Assembly (NCBI GenBank): GCA_030408475.1
Contig: JAUHQG010000042.1
Location: forward strand, 1-60,898
Direction: 5' to 3'
Source: Candidatus Amphrikana amoebophyrae
GTDB lineage: Bacteria > Chlamydiota > Chlamydiia > Chlamydiales > JACRBE01
DNA length: 60,898 bases
The notes beneath the pieces are model-generated. The model saw only the letters and a program-made list of their open reading frames with translations. It did no database searches and was not told the DNA's origin. How positions within the stretch are numbered: position 1 is the first letter of the stretch; every line of letters starts with the position of its first letter. This document shows positions 17,047 to 26,324 of this stretch, one piece after another. A program made the translations under genes and the position numbers.

Positions 17047-18570
17047 CTAAGTGTTATGCGAAGGACCTAACAGGTGAAAAATCGCCTCATGAAGATATTC
17101 AATCAAATCTGATGCAATGACCGAAAATACCGTTTTCTCACCAGAAGCTATTTCCCCCGATAATCCATGAATAGTCGTACCTAAGGCTGAAGCCATATAA
17201 GGCTCAATCCCTTGAGCTAAAAGGGCAGCAATAACCCCTGTTAAAACATCGCCTGATCCAGCTGTGGCCATTGCAGGATCACCACTGACGACAATGGAAG
17301 GCTTCTCATGAGGGCGAAATATCACTGTTGGAGCCCCTTTTAAGACCAAAACAACCCGATTTTTTTCCACATACTCTTGAATTTGTGCAAATAGTTTTAA
17401 ATCTTCAATCTTTTGCTCTATCCCTAGCAGATACATACACTCTTTTCGATGAGGAGTAAGCACCAGTGGATGGTCAAATTGAGATAAATCTCTATCTCTA
17501 AGGTGAAAAATAGCATCTGCATCCAGCACAATGGGCTTAGCAAAATTTTGTAAAATATAGTCTAAAAGCTTTCTTGCTTCTATCTCTCTTCCAAGTCCTG
17601 GCCCTATATATAAAGACTTGGCGCGAGATAATTCTGAATTTAAAGAAGCAAAATTATCAGTCATCCATTCTGAATGGATCACTTCAGGCGCTAAATGATA
17701 TAAATGAGTGTTTTTAGGAGTGTAAAGCCTTACTATTCCGGCGCCAGCTCTTAAGGCCGCTAAAGTAGAGAGTGATGCAGCTCCTGGCATTGAAGGTGAT
17801 CCTGCAAAAGCGAGCACATAGCCTGCTTCATACTTATGCCTTGTGCGTTTATATTTAGGTAACTCATAAGCAAATGTGTGGTGATCCACTAGATAAGCCA
17901 TAGATTCCATACTATCAACATATGATCGATCGAGTCCAAAATCGAGCTGATGTAAAGCTCCAACGCGATCAAAGCCTTGATTAATAAAAAAACCAATTTT
18001 AGGCTGCCCTAAATAACCTGTAACCGATGCGTGAATAGCTTCCCCTTCAACTCTACCATTATCACCGTTCACCCCAGCAGGGATATCGATTGATAAGACA
18101 ACAACATGAGACTGGTTTACTTTACGAATAACTTCGGCATATAAACCCTCAAGTTTACCACTAAAGCCAGTGCCAACAAGGCCATCTATAACAAGTTCAG
18201 TAGGATGAAAAACCAGCTCATCTGCAGAAGTAATTTGAATGATTTCAGCGCCATGCTTAATACATTTTTTTTTGTGGTATAAATTGAGCTCACTTACCTC
18301 TTTATCATCAAAAAGATGATAAATGCGCACATCGTATTTTTCTTTAAGTAAAATAGTGCCTGCCGTGTAAGCATCGCCTCCATTATTACCTTTACCAATG
18401 AGTAAAACAACTCGTTTATCAAGTTCTTTTTGTTCAATGGTTTCTTCAATAAGGTGAAAAAGAGCTCGACCGGCCGCTTTCATATATTCAGCGCCATTAG
18501 CGCCATCTGATACACTTTGAGCTTCTGCTTGCGCCATTTGGGCGGCGCTGACCACTTTAATTTGTTCCAT
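17047..18570 (-). CDS. nnr: bifunctional NAD(P)H-hydrate epimerase / dehydratase
   Basis: About 507 residues. The N-terminal domain (1 to about 210) is a YjeF_N epimerase: LLIGKGNNGGDAYTAG nucleotide motif, VIDGLVGTGFSG, LSIDIPAGVNGDNG. The C-terminal domain (about 225-507) is a ribokinase-like carbohydrate kinase that dehydrates S-NAD(P)HX with ADP or ATP: AFAGSPSMPGAASLS, LTPHRKE, VVLKGAPTV, and the GDPAMATAGSGDVLTG signature with the catalytic Asp. It repairs hydrated NADH and NADPH in the cytosol. I chose the ATG at 18570 over an in-frame TTG 18 bases upstream because GAGAG lies just before it. Confidence 0.92.
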   Translation of the reverse strand: MEQIKVVSAAQMAQAEAQSVSDGANGAEYMKAAGRALFHLIEETIEQKELDKRVVLLIGKGNNGGDAYTAGTILLKEKYDVRIYHLFDDKEVSELNLYHKKKCIKHGAEIIQITSADELVFHPTELVIDGLVGTGFSGKLEGLYAEVIRKVNQSHVVVLSIDIPAGVNGDNGRVEGEAIHASVTGYLGQPKIGFFINQGFDRVGALHQLDFGLDRSYVDSMESMAYLVDHHTFAYELPKYKRTRHKYEAGYVLAFAGSPSMPGAASLSTLAALRAGAGIVRLYTPKNTHLYHLAPEVIHSEWMTDNFASLNSELSRAKSLYIGPGLGREIEARKLLDYILQNFAKPIVLDADAIFHLRDRDLSQFDHPLVLTPHRKECMYLLGIEQKIEDLKLFAQIQEYVEKNRVVLVLKGAPTVIFRPHEKPSIVVSGDPAMATAGSGDVLTGVIAALLAQGIEPYMASALGTTIHGLSGEIASGEKTVFSVIASDLIEYLHEAIFHLLGPSHNT

Positions 18571-18669
18571 GCTCTCAAATAATAGCAAGAATCAAAACTT
18601 GGGTCAACATTAAGATAACCAATGGGGAAGCCCCCCTTACAAAACAAATGTATTTACAAAATAGAGTTT

Positions 18670-18741
18670 TTCTAAACTTTCATCTTGGATGAGATTGCTT
18701 TTCACTTGAGAAAAGCAAGGTCGCCAAGAGGATGTTTAGAA
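18670..18741. repeat. nested inverted repeat between gpsA and nnr
   Basis: Outer arms TTCTAAAC/GTTTAGAA, then CTTGG/CCAAG, then an inner hairpin GCTTTTC/GAAAAGC with loop ACTTGA form one long, bulged stem. No T run follows on the minus strand, so it is not a standard intrinsic terminator. It fills most of the 247-base gap downstream of gpsA. Confidence 0.5.
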
Positions 18742-18817
18742 CGAGCATCGAGTTTTTGTTGCGCTTTTTGGTAAATCATAAATTAGATGTTTTTGCAAGT
18801 ATCTAATAATAAGCAAC

Positions 18818-19816
18818 TTAAAGATTTTCGTCTTTAATTTCACGACCAAAAAGTTGTTTTACAGCTACACGAGGATCAAGCCCATCATAGACAATCGCAT
18901 AAACAGCTTCAGCTATAGGAAGAGGAGTATTATGCTTTTTAGCGAGCTCCAAAGCGGATACAACTGTATACGAGCCCTCCACTACCATTCCAATTTTAGC
19001 CTTAGCTTTTTCAATATCTAAACCAGAAGCAAGCAAGTTGCCAAATTGATAGTTTCGACTCTTGTCAGAAAGCGATGTAACACATAAATCACCAAGTCCA
19101 GATAAGCCATTAAGTGTTTCAGCTTGAGCTTGTTTAAATGGAGCAAGCTTTCTCATTTCGTGAAGACCGCGAGTGATCATAGCCGCTTTAGCATTTTGAC
19201 CAAAACCGAGTCCATCACAAATGCCTGAAGCAATCGCAATGATATTTTTCATAGCGCCGCCAAAAGCAACACCAAACATGTCTGAATTGGGATATACCCT
19301 AAAGTAATCAGAGCTAAAAATTTGAGAAATCAGAGTGCGCACTTGCTCAGAATGAGCTCCAGCCACAACTGAAGTTGGCGCTTTATGAAGAACTTCATTG
19401 GCTAAACTCGGACCACTCATGCAACCAATTAAATCTTTATGACCTTCACCCAATATTTCTAAAGCAATTTCCGGAAGCAATAAACCAGTTCCCTGCTCAA
19501 TTCCTTTTGAAGTCATCACGAATGGAACGGTTAGTTTTTCAATTTTCAAAATCTCTTTTAAAACAGGTCTAAGCCCTTTAGTTGTGACTGATTCAACAAT
19601 AACATCAACTCCAACAACCGCATCTTTTAAATCAGTTGTGAAACTTAAATTATCTTCAACATGAATACCAGGAAACTTGGGATGTTCGCGGTTCTCTTTT
19701 AACCCCTTGATGATATCTTTTTCAATGGACCACATTATGACAAAGTGCCCATTAGCAGCAAGTAAGTTAGCTAAAGCAAATGCCCAAGCGCCAGAACCAA
19801 GGTAACCAATTCTCAT
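18818..19816 (-). CDS. gpsA: NAD(P)-dependent glycerol-3-phosphate dehydrogenase
   Basis: 332 residues, typical for GpsA. It reduces dihydroxyacetone phosphate to sn-glycerol-3-phosphate for phospholipid synthesis. The N-terminal nucleotide site reads GYLGSGAWAFALA (GxGxxA in place of the more usual GxGxxG). Conserved blocks are MSGPSLANEV, GAMKNIIAIASGICDGLGFG with the catalytic Lys, NAKAAMITRG, LSGLGDLCVT and RNYQFG. All key residues appear present. The gene stands alone, flanked on both sides by inverted-repeat regions. Confidence 0.95.
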   Translation of the reverse strand: MRIGYLGSGAWAFALANLLAANGHFVIMWSIEKDIIKGLKENREHPKFPGIHVEDNLSFTTDLKDAVVGVDVIVESVTTKGLRPVLKEILKIEKLTVPFVMTSKGIEQGTGLLLPEIALEILGEGHKDLIGCMSGPSLANEVLHKAPTSVVAGAHSEQVRTLISQIFSSDYFRVYPNSDMFGVAFGGAMKNIIAIASGICDGLGFGQNAKAAMITRGLHEMRKLAPFKQAQAETLNGLSGLGDLCVTSLSDKSRNYQFGNLLASGLDIEKAKAKIGMVVEGSYTVVSALELAKKHNTPLPIAEAVYAIVYDGLDPRVAVKQLFGREIKDENL

Positions 19817-19917
19817 TTATCTGTCCCAATTAAAAATTCATCTATTAGATTATGAGTATAATATAATCCACTATTCTAAGAAAGTGAAAACAGCTCTTTT
19901 AAGCAGCTTAAAACCCA

Positions 19918-19991
19918 AGTTGTGTGTAAGGAGCTGAATTCAAAAATTGGCCATTGCATCTAATTTTTTGAAATGGCTATCACACACAACT
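19918..19991. repeat. inverted repeat downstream of the GT9 gene
   Basis: AGTTGTGTGT (19918-19927) and ACACACAACT (19982-19991) are exact complements 54 bases apart. The interior can form a second stem, TTCAAAAATT/AATTTTTTGAA, or a competing GCCATT/AATGGC. It starts eight bases past the stop of the minus-strand GT9 gene and may end that transcript before gpsA. A partly similar string (CAAGTTGT..AAGGAG..TGAA) occurs near 32693. Confidence 0.55.
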
Positions 19992-19998
19992 GAAGTTC

Positions 19999-20898
19999 CT
20001 AATTAACTAAAGCGGGATCAAGTGCTGGCTCAATATGATCTAGCACCTCATTAACTGAAAGCTCTTTGAGATCTTCAAAAACAAGAGGAATATGCTCTAA
20101 CAATCGATTAGGAGATTTTACTCCTGCTTTCAATACCCCTTGCTTTGGATCTGACCAAAGAGAAATAATCTTAAGCGGAAAGTTGGCATCAATAAAGTAA
20201 ATAAGAGATAATATTCCAGAGTCGGGCGCCACTAAATGTGTACACCTATTTTTGATCACACTTAAAGTCTCAATTAAACTTAGTTCTCCTCTAAGATCTG
20301 TAACGTTACACATATCAAAATCGTTATCTGATTTGAGTCCAAACAAGATAACTTCAACACCCAATTCTTGGGTTAGTTTACCAATTAACTCTTTCCATTT
20401 TACTTTAGGCCAGTTTTTATCATAGCCATAAAATTGACCTGTTTCGGTTGAAACATGCATACCAACGCAAACAGTTTTCTCTTCTCTTTCTAACTGATCT
20501 AAAGCAAAATTCCATTCTAGTTTCGGCACTATTTTTCCCAATTGATCGCTAAGCCAATAAGTTGGATCTGGCTTAAGAATAATAATATCATACTGAGATT
20601 GATCCAATCTTTGATCAATTATATAGCATTCACCTCGAATCATTGCAGGATCAACAATCACTTCTACATCATTTAATAATTTCATCGGCTGCTCTAAATC
20701 AGGGCGCGTGATAAAAGTAATTTTAGCATCAGGAATATAATCACGAATACGAGAACAAAGTCCATAAAGCCCCAAAGCAATGTCGCCCATTCCACGATTC
20801 CAAAGGATCAAAAATGATTTTTGACCTTTATTTCTCGCAACAGCCAATTGTCTTTTAAAAGGGTTAGGCATGATTTTTCGAATCAATCGTTTAAACAA
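19999..20898 (-). CDS. GT9-family glycosyltransferase, heptosyltransferase-like
   Basis: 299 residues. It has the GT-B layout of the WaaF/WaaC family: N-terminal WNRGMGDIALGLYGL (cf. xGDxLxxTP), a middle VGMHVSTETGQFYGYDKNWP nucleotide-sugar region, and a C-terminal block CTHLVAPDSGILSLIYF (cf. DSGxMH). The usual His after DSG is replaced, so it is a divergent member. Its start overlaps the preceding heptosyltransferase gene by 16 bases, so the two form an operon. Both probably add sugars to the LPS core at the inner membrane. Confidence 0.75.
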   Translation of the reverse strand: MFKRLIRKIMPNPFKRQLAVARNKGQKSFLILWNRGMGDIALGLYGLCSRIRDYIPDAKITFITRPDLEQPMKLLNDVEVIVDPAMIRGECYIIDQRLDQSQYDIIILKPDPTYWLSDQLGKIVPKLEWNFALDQLEREEKTVCVGMHVSTETGQFYGYDKNWPKVKWKELIGKLTQELGVEVILFGLKSDNDFDMCNVTDLRGELSLIETLSVIKNRCTHLVAPDSGILSLIYFIDANFPLKIISLWSDPKQGVLKAGVKSPNRLLEHIPLVFEDLKELSVNEVLDHIEPALDPALVN

Positions 20899-21917
20899 GG
20901 AATACTCTCCACTAGCATTAATAATTTATCATAAACTTCATCGCTGCTAATACGTTTCATACAGCGAAAATCGATAGGGCAAACTCTTTTATAGCATGGA
21001 GAACATGAGACATGTTTATGAATCACTTCACCCCATTGATACGGTCCTGTTTTCACATCCGAAGTAGAACCAAAAAGGGCTAAAAGAGGGACTTGAATAG
21101 CTGCCGCCATATGCATAGGGCCGCTATCGTTTGTTAAAAAAGCTTTGCACTGTGAAATTAAAGCGGCCAATTCTCGAATTGTCGTTTTACCACATAAGTT
21201 AACTACTCTTGGTCCTAATTCATTGCAAATCTCTTCACACATTTTAAAGGTTTCTTGGGTGCCAAAAAAGATCACTTGAACCTCGTCATCATTATCGATT
21301 AAATCTTTTGCTACTTTTGCAAATCTTTTGGGGAGCCAACATTTGGCTGATCCGTAGGCGGCACCGGGATTAATCCCTACCACTTTGGAAAATTTAGGGT
21401 TGATGAACTTTTTGACCGCCAATTTTTCATCTTTCGTTATGTAAAGCATAGGTTTAGCTGAACTGGGGGGCAAGCCTACTCTGGCTAAAATTTGCTTGTA
21501 AGTCATGACTTGATGGCGCGACTGAATATCATCTGGTTCATACGCTCGAAAATTAAGAAAAACTCTTCTCGCCCCTTTTCCAAAGCCAAGTCTTTGTTTC
21601 ACACCCGCTTTATAAAACCAATAAGCTGAAGAAATTGAATTAGTAAGCAACACCCCTAAATCAAAATTTTCCTTGCTTATTTTTTCAATAACCTCACCCC
21701 CTCTTAAGCGATCTAATTTTTTAGGCAAACGATCAAAAGTGATAATTTGATTAATATTAGGGTCTTTTTTTAGGATTTGAGCAACGGGATTGACACATAA
21801 AACAGCGATATGCGCTTTAGGAAAAGCGTACCGCAAATCGTGCAATATAGGGGTGGCCATAACTAAATCACCGATCCAGTTTGGCATTCTTACTATTATC
21901 TTTTCATAGTTCAACAT
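20883..21917 (-). CDS. waaF: LPS heptosyltransferase II-like glycosyltransferase
   Basis: About 344 residues from the chosen start. The N-terminus IIVRMPNWIGDLVMATP is the WaaF hallmark (P-N-W-I-G-D). GINPGAAYGSAKCWLPKRFA is the nucleotide-sugar loop, and FLTNDSGPMHMAAAIQVP holds the DSGPMH signature, followed by a Cys-rich tail (HVSCSPCYKRVCPIDFRCM) common in WaaF. It adds heptose or a related sugar to the lipid A core. A longer frame reaches 22037 but runs into ruvC, so the ATG at 21917 immediately before NYEKIIVRMP is much more likely. Confidence 0.88.
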   Translation of the reverse strand: MLNYEKIIVRMPNWIGDLVMATPILHDLRYAFPKAHIAVLCVNPVAQILKKDPNINQIITFDRLPKKLDRLRGGEVIEKISKENFDLGVLLTNSISSAYWFYKAGVKQRLGFGKGARRVFLNFRAYEPDDIQSRHQVMTYKQILARVGLPPSSAKPMLYITKDEKLAVKKFINPKFSKVVGINPGAAYGSAKCWLPKRFAKVAKDLIDNDDEVQVIFFGTQETFKMCEEICNELGPRVVNLCGKTTIRELAALISQCKAFLTNDSGPMHMAAAIQVPLLALFGSTSDVKTGPYQWGEVIHKHVSCSPCYKRVCPIDFRCMKRISSDEVYDKLLMLVESIPCLND

Positions 21918-21996
21918 GATACCCAGATTATACACTTTTGGCAGAAAAAAGTGCAAATATCTACGATAATAATGAAAAAAATGATATACGCAGAGC

Positions 21997-22488
21997 ATGA
22001 AAAAAAGAATAGTACTGGGAATTGACCCTGGAACCAAAGTAACTGGCTTTGGAGTGATTGAATATTACTCTCAAAAAATGATCTCACTTGAGTTTGGCAA
22101 TATTTATTCCAAATCAAAAAAACTGGAATATTGTTATTTAACAATTTTTGAAAAACTAGAAGAGCTAATAGAAAAATATCAACCTGACGCTATTTCTGTT
22201 GAAACGCAATTTGTATACAAAAATGTTCAAAGTGCAATGAAACTATCAATGGCCAGAGGGATTGTGATGTTAGTGGCAGCCAAGCATGACATAGAATTTT
22301 TTGAATATGCCCCTAAAAAAGCAAAACTAGCTGTCACAGGCAATGGTGGAGCCTCTAAACATCAAGTTCAAAAAATGATAGCGATGATATTAAATATAAA
22401 AAACAATTTACCCCCTGAAGATGCTGCTGATGCATTAGCCCTTGCCATTTGCCACGCGCACAACTCAAAAGGACTCACATATGTATGA
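21997..22488 (+). CDS. ruvC: Holliday-junction resolvase RuvC
   Basis: 163 residues, normal length. Catalytic acids are visible: Asp in GIDPG near residue 8, Glu in VETQF near residue 67, and two Asp in PEDAADALALAICHAH near the C-terminus. It cuts Holliday junctions made by recombination, with RuvAB. It overlaps ruvA by eight bases at its 3' end, so the pair is coupled. It is divergent from the heptosyltransferase gene, with about 80 bases between them. Confidence 0.95.
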   Translation: MKKRIVLGIDPGTKVTGFGVIEYYSQKMISLEFGNIYSKSKKLEYCYLTIFEKLEELIEKYQPDAISVETQFVYKNVQSAMKLSMARGIVMLVAAKHDIEFFEYAPKKAKLAVTGNGGASKHQVQKMIAMILNIKNNLPPEDAADALALAICHAHNSKGLTYV

Positions 22489-23071
22489 ATATATTATTGG
22501 AAAGTGTACATCTCTATCACCTGAAAGCGCCATTATAGAAACAGGAGGCATTGGCTATTTAATCTATATACCTTTAAGCGCTTTTTCACAAAAACTGAGT
22601 ATTGGAAAAGAGGTGAAACTCTACTTATCACCTGTATATCGCGAAGATTCTCAAAAATTATTTGGATTTTTAACGCAGCAAGAGAGAGAAACCTTTAAAA
22701 AGCTAAGTTCGATTTCAGGAATTGGCCCCAAAACAGCGCTATCACTAGTGGGTCACATGAGTTTAGATGAATTTAGACTAGCCATCACAACAGCGAATGC
22801 CAAACTCATTTCAAAAGTACCAGGGATAGGAAAAAAAACGGCTGAAAGAGTGATTATTGAAATGAGAGATAAAGTGGGCATTGCCCCTAAAGCATCGATG
22901 ATGCCGCTGACTAATCCGGAAGATCACATGATTTCAGATGGAGTGAATGCCCTAATTAATCTTGGATATAATAATGATAAGGCGCTAAAAGCAGTACAAA
23001 AAGCGATTGAACTTAGTGAAAGTGAGCCCAAATTAGAGTGGGTGATCAAGCACGCTTTGCAAATCATTTAA
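22481..23071 (+). CDS. ruvA: Holliday-junction DNA helicase subunit RuvA
   Basis: About 196 residues. It begins MYEYIIGK and has the OB-fold block (IETGGIGYLIYIPLSAF), YREDSQKLFGF, the two helix-hairpin-helix motifs (SSISGIGPKTALSL and VPGIGKKTAERVIIEM) and a C-terminal three-helix domain (DGVNALINLGYNNDKALKAV) that contacts RuvB. An upstream in-frame extension is unlikely because RuvA proteins start at this Met; the ATG at 22481 lies within the last codons of ruvC. Confidence 0.95.
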   Translation: MYEYIIGKCTSLSPESAIIETGGIGYLIYIPLSAFSQKLSIGKEVKLYLSPVYREDSQKLFGFLTQQERETFKKLSSISGIGPKTALSLVGHMSLDEFRLAITTANAKLISKVPGIGKKTAERVIIEMRDKVGIAPKASMMPLTNPEDHMISDGVNALINLGYNNDKALKAVQKAIELSESEPKLEWVIKHALQII

Positions 23072-23095
23072 GAGCGTATTGAAAAACTATTCTAG

Positions 23096-24196
23096 TTAGT
23101 CGAGCTTCGCCGGTGTTTCTGCACCATCTGGAGTTGGTGTCATTTCTACCTCAGTTCCTGAATTTTTATATACTGCTACCGCTAAGCTTATACCCACAAG
23201 AGCTTGCACCCCATATGAGCCATACTTCACAGCTGTACCGGCTCCAGGAATAAATACGTCGAGCACAGTTGACACCCCTTCACAAAAAACATGAGCTGCA
23301 TAAAAAGCTAATAAAGCTCCTTCTGACGACTGGGTCGGATTCAACTCCTTTTTTAAATGTGCCCACGCTGCTTGCGCTTTTGGCCTTTCAGATTTAGATT
23401 TGTCGGCTAATTTTGCTTTTGTATATAGTAAAATAGCAGTGCCTCCATATCCTACTAAGTCAGAAGCTCCAGCAAATTTAGTTAATACTTTAATAACAGC
23501 TAAAGCGACACCAGCAGGAGGACAAGCTACAAAAATCAATGGAGCAAGCCATGAAGGTATAGCATGCCCTAGGCAAGAAACTATATTCATAACATCTTTA
23601 CCCATGAGTCCAAGCGAGTTTAGAGACTTTTCAAAATACTCACCGGCAAACTCTTTGGCATGTTTGTTACCAGAGGTTCCTATGAAAGTGGCTAAAAGAG
23701 CCACAAAAAAGCACCCTATTGCATGAAGAGTATGAAGTGGCAATTTAACGGCTGATACGAGTATCCCTATAATCCCTTTTAAAACATTGGCAACCTCAAC
23801 ATTAATCGCTCCTTGAACGGCTACGGCTAAAGCATTTAATAAGTGCGCTCCCGCATCTATAGGATGGCCATGATACATTGACAAAGCAAAATTCTTTAAA
23901 GATGTTTTGGCTAAACCAAGGTCTTTTTTAGAAGCGATGAAAAAATCTGTCGACCATTGCTCAGTGACAAAATCATTTTCTCAAGAACAAATACCCGGAA
24001 GTGGATTTCTAAGGGCCCAATCAAAATCGGTGCAGGTCCAAATAGCTTGACCACTGCTGTCGACTATTTTAGCCGCAGCTTCAGATGTTTTACGTACTGG
24101 GTCGCCTATCGAACCGGCTGAACCGGCTGAACCGGCTGATACTGAAGAATCTGTTCCCAATAAAGGGGTGCTATTTTCCCCTACTGCTGCTGACAT
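23096..24196 (-). pseudogene. hydrophobic membrane protein gene interrupted by one in-frame TGA
   Basis: One continuous minus-strand frame of 367 codons broken only by TGA at 23981-23983. Before it are 71 residues, from MSAAVGENST through three AGS units to NPLPGICS. After it, 32 codons without a start (ENDFVTEQWSTDFF and on) lead into 262 residues with several hydrophobic helices (including GIIGILVSAVKLPLHTLHAI and PSWLAPLIFVACPPAGVAL). No frame change is needed to join the halves. Other genes here end with TGA, so TGA is not a sense codon. A point nonsense mutation, a sequencing error or read-through are the options. The long hydrophobic region is Inc-like. Family unknown. Confidence 0.7.
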
Positions 24197-24369
24197 AATT
24201 TCCCCCTTCCTTTAAAATCGTTATACTCTATTATATCAAAAAAAATACTTTATTGCACAACCTCGACTATCACCCTTATTATTAATACGTTATGTAATTA
24301 TAGCTTGTTAAAAACATCCATAAAAGGAGGGTGTTGCTCAAAAGCCCCCTTTTCTCTATACTCCTCTTC

Positions 24370-25719
24370 ATGAATATGAATGAAACTATCGCTGCTATAG
24401 CTACACCTCCCGGAACGGGCGGTATTGCCGTTATCCGCATTTCTGGCTCAAAGGCGATCGAAATCGCCAATAAGCTCTTTTCTAAAGATGTATTTGCCCT
24501 CAAGACCCACACCCTTACTTTTGGCAAGGTTTTAGATCAATTTAGGGCTCAAATCGATGAAGTTTTGCTCGCCATTATGAAAGCTCCCCGCTCTTTTACC
24601 GGGGAAGATGTGATTGAAATTCATTGCCACGGTGGCGCTTTAATCTCTCAAAAAGTGCTTTCTCGATGTTTAGAGTGTGGCGCAAAAGCGGCTGGGCCGG
24701 GTCAATTTTCTCAAAGAGCCTTTTTAAATGGCAAACTCGATCTCTCTCAAGCAGAAGCGATTCAACAACTCATTCATGCTAAATCTGAAAAGGCGACTCA
24801 AGCGGCGGCCAATCAACTTAAGGGAAGCTTATCGAGTCATATTAAACAGTTTCAACACTCTCTCACTCAAATTGCCGCTATTATAGAAGCTTGGGTCGAT
24901 TATCCCGAAGAAGGGCTCGAATTTGCCTCCAAAGAAGAGATCATTTCAGAGCTCCAAACTATATATAGTTCTCTTTTTAAACTTCAAAGTACATTTCATG
25001 AAGGTAAAATCATCTCTCAAGGGGTAAACCTTTGTATTTTAGGTGCTCCCAATGTGGGGAAATCGTCTCTGCTCAATGCACTTTTGGGTTTTGATAGAGC
25101 CATTGTGACTGATATAGCGGGGACCACTCGTGATCTTTTACAAGAAGAAATTACTCTCGGTGGCATTCACTTCAATCTCATTGATACTGCCGGCATTCGC
25201 CAAACAGATGAAATTATAGAAAAAATGGGCATCGAACGATCTAAACAAGCTCAAAAAGAGGCCGATCTTATTTTACTCGTTTTAGATAGCACTCAAACCA
25301 TTTCAAATGATGAAATAAAACTCATCGATTCACTGCCAAAATCAAAAACAATCCTTGTTTGGAATAAAATAGATCACCCCCATTCAACCCCTTCTCCGTA
25401 CGAAAATTCTACCCCAATTTCAGCTAAAAATAACACAGAAATTGTAACGTTACAAAACGACATTCTCCAACTGGTTTTTAATGGAAACGCTCCTGACAAA
25501 TCCCAAGTTACAATAACGCAAGAGCGTCACTACCAAGAACTTACAAGAGCGCTCGAATCACTTAAAAATGTAATCGAAGGGTTAGAATCTGATCTTAGCG
25601 CTGAGTTTATTTCGTTTGATTTAAGAGATGGTTTAAAAGCCCTTGGCCAAATTATCGGAACCAATGTGACAGAAGATATATTAGGCGCTATTTTTTCTAA
25701 ATTTTGTGTGGGAAAATGA
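24370..25719 (+). CDS. mnmE: tRNA modification GTPase MnmE
   Basis: About 449 residues. The N-terminal folate-binding domain starts NETIAAIATPPGTGGIAVIRISG-like, continues with SFTGEDVIEIHCHGG and FSQRAFLNGKLDLSQAEA. The G domain has GAPNVGKSSLLN (G1), TTRD (G2), DTAG (G3) and WNKID (G4). The C-terminus ends IFSKFCVGK, holding the conserved Cys for formyl-THF chemistry. With MnmG it modifies U34 of certain tRNAs. Starts at 24370 or 24376 fit the family; a GTG at 24331 directly abuts an AGGAGG and would add 13 extra residues. It overlaps nth by ATGA. Confidence 0.94.
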   Translation: MNMNETIAAIATPPGTGGIAVIRISGSKAIEIANKLFSKDVFALKTHTLTFGKVLDQFRAQIDEVLLAIMKAPRSFTGEDVIEIHCHGGALISQKVLSRCLECGAKAAGPGQFSQRAFLNGKLDLSQAEAIQQLIHAKSEKATQAAANQLKGSLSSHIKQFQHSLTQIAAIIEAWVDYPEEGLEFASKEEIISELQTIYSSLFKLQSTFHEGKIISQGVNLCILGAPNVGKSSLLNALLGFDRAIVTDIAGTTRDLLQEEITLGGIHFNLIDTAGIRQTDEIIEKMGIERSKQAQKEADLILLVLDSTQTISNDEIKLIDSLPKSKTILVWNKIDHPHSTPSPYENSTPISAKNNTEIVTLQNDILQLVFNGNAPDKSQVTITQERHYQELTRALESLKNVIEGLESDLSAEFISFDLRDGLKALGQIIGTNVTEDILGAIFSKFCVGK

Positions 25720-26324
25720 GCCCAAAGCAGATCCAATCCATACTAGAAAAAGAAATACCCCACTTAGAAATTCCCCTCGACCATAAAGATCCCTACACCC
25801 TATTAGTAGCTGTACTTCTCTCAGCTCAATGTACTGACGCTAGAGTCAATTTAGTCACTCCCGCTCTTTTTGCCTTGGCAGACAATCCAAAAGCGATGGC
25901 CCAGCAAAATGTTTCAGAGATTGAAGATATTATTCGCCCATGCGGTTTAGCCCCCACAAAATCCAAAGCGATATTCAATCTCTCTAAAATTTTAGTAGAA
26001 AAATTCAATTCAATCGTTCCTAAAACATTACCAGAGCTCGAAAGTTTGCCAGGAGTGGGTCATAAAACAGCGAGCGTAGTCTTAATTCAAGCTTTTAATA
26101 TACCGGCATTCCCTGTGGACACTCATATATGGCGATGCGCTAAACGGTGGGGTTTATCGGAGGGGAAAAATGTGGCTCAAGTAGAGAGAGATTTAAAAGC
26201 TCTATTCCCCAAAGAGTCGTGGGCAAGGCTTCATTTACAAATCATCTTATTCGCAAGAAAATATTGTCCCGCTAGAAATCATAACGAAAAAAACTGTCCT
26301 ATATGTGGTTATCTAAAGCCATAA
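25716..26324 (+). CDS. nth: endonuclease III (Nth), Fe-S site with three cysteines
   Basis: About 202 residues. It excises oxidised pyrimidines and cuts abasic sites. The helix-hairpin-helix LPGVGHKTASVV carries the catalytic Lys, and VDTHIWRCAKRWG carries the catalytic Asp. The C-terminal cluster site reads CPARN, then CPIC, giving C-x9-C-x2-C and then the stop, whereas the usual pattern is C-x6-C-x2-C-x5-C. The 4Fe-4S cluster may be absent or unusual. The ATG at 25716 overlaps the mnmE stop (ATGA). The 3' end overlaps the convergent psd gene by 26 bases. The gene order mnmE-nth-psd-secA follows Chlamydia. Confidence 0.93.
   Translation: MSPKQIQSILEKEIPHLEIPLDHKDPYTLLVAVLLSAQCTDARVNLVTPALFALADNPKAMAQQNVSEIEDIIRPCGLAPTKSKAIFNLSKILVEKFNSIVPKTLPELESLPGVGHKTASVVLIQAFNIPAFPVDTHIWRCAKRWGLSEGKNVAQVERDLKALFPKESWARLHLQIILFARKYCPARNHNEKNCPICGYLKP

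Noticed and set aside
23981-23983. TGA read as selenocysteine or tryptophan
   Set aside because: Many intact genes here end with TGA (for example ruvC and mnmE) and no SECIS-like hairpin is obvious downstream of this codon. Read-through or mutation is more likely.
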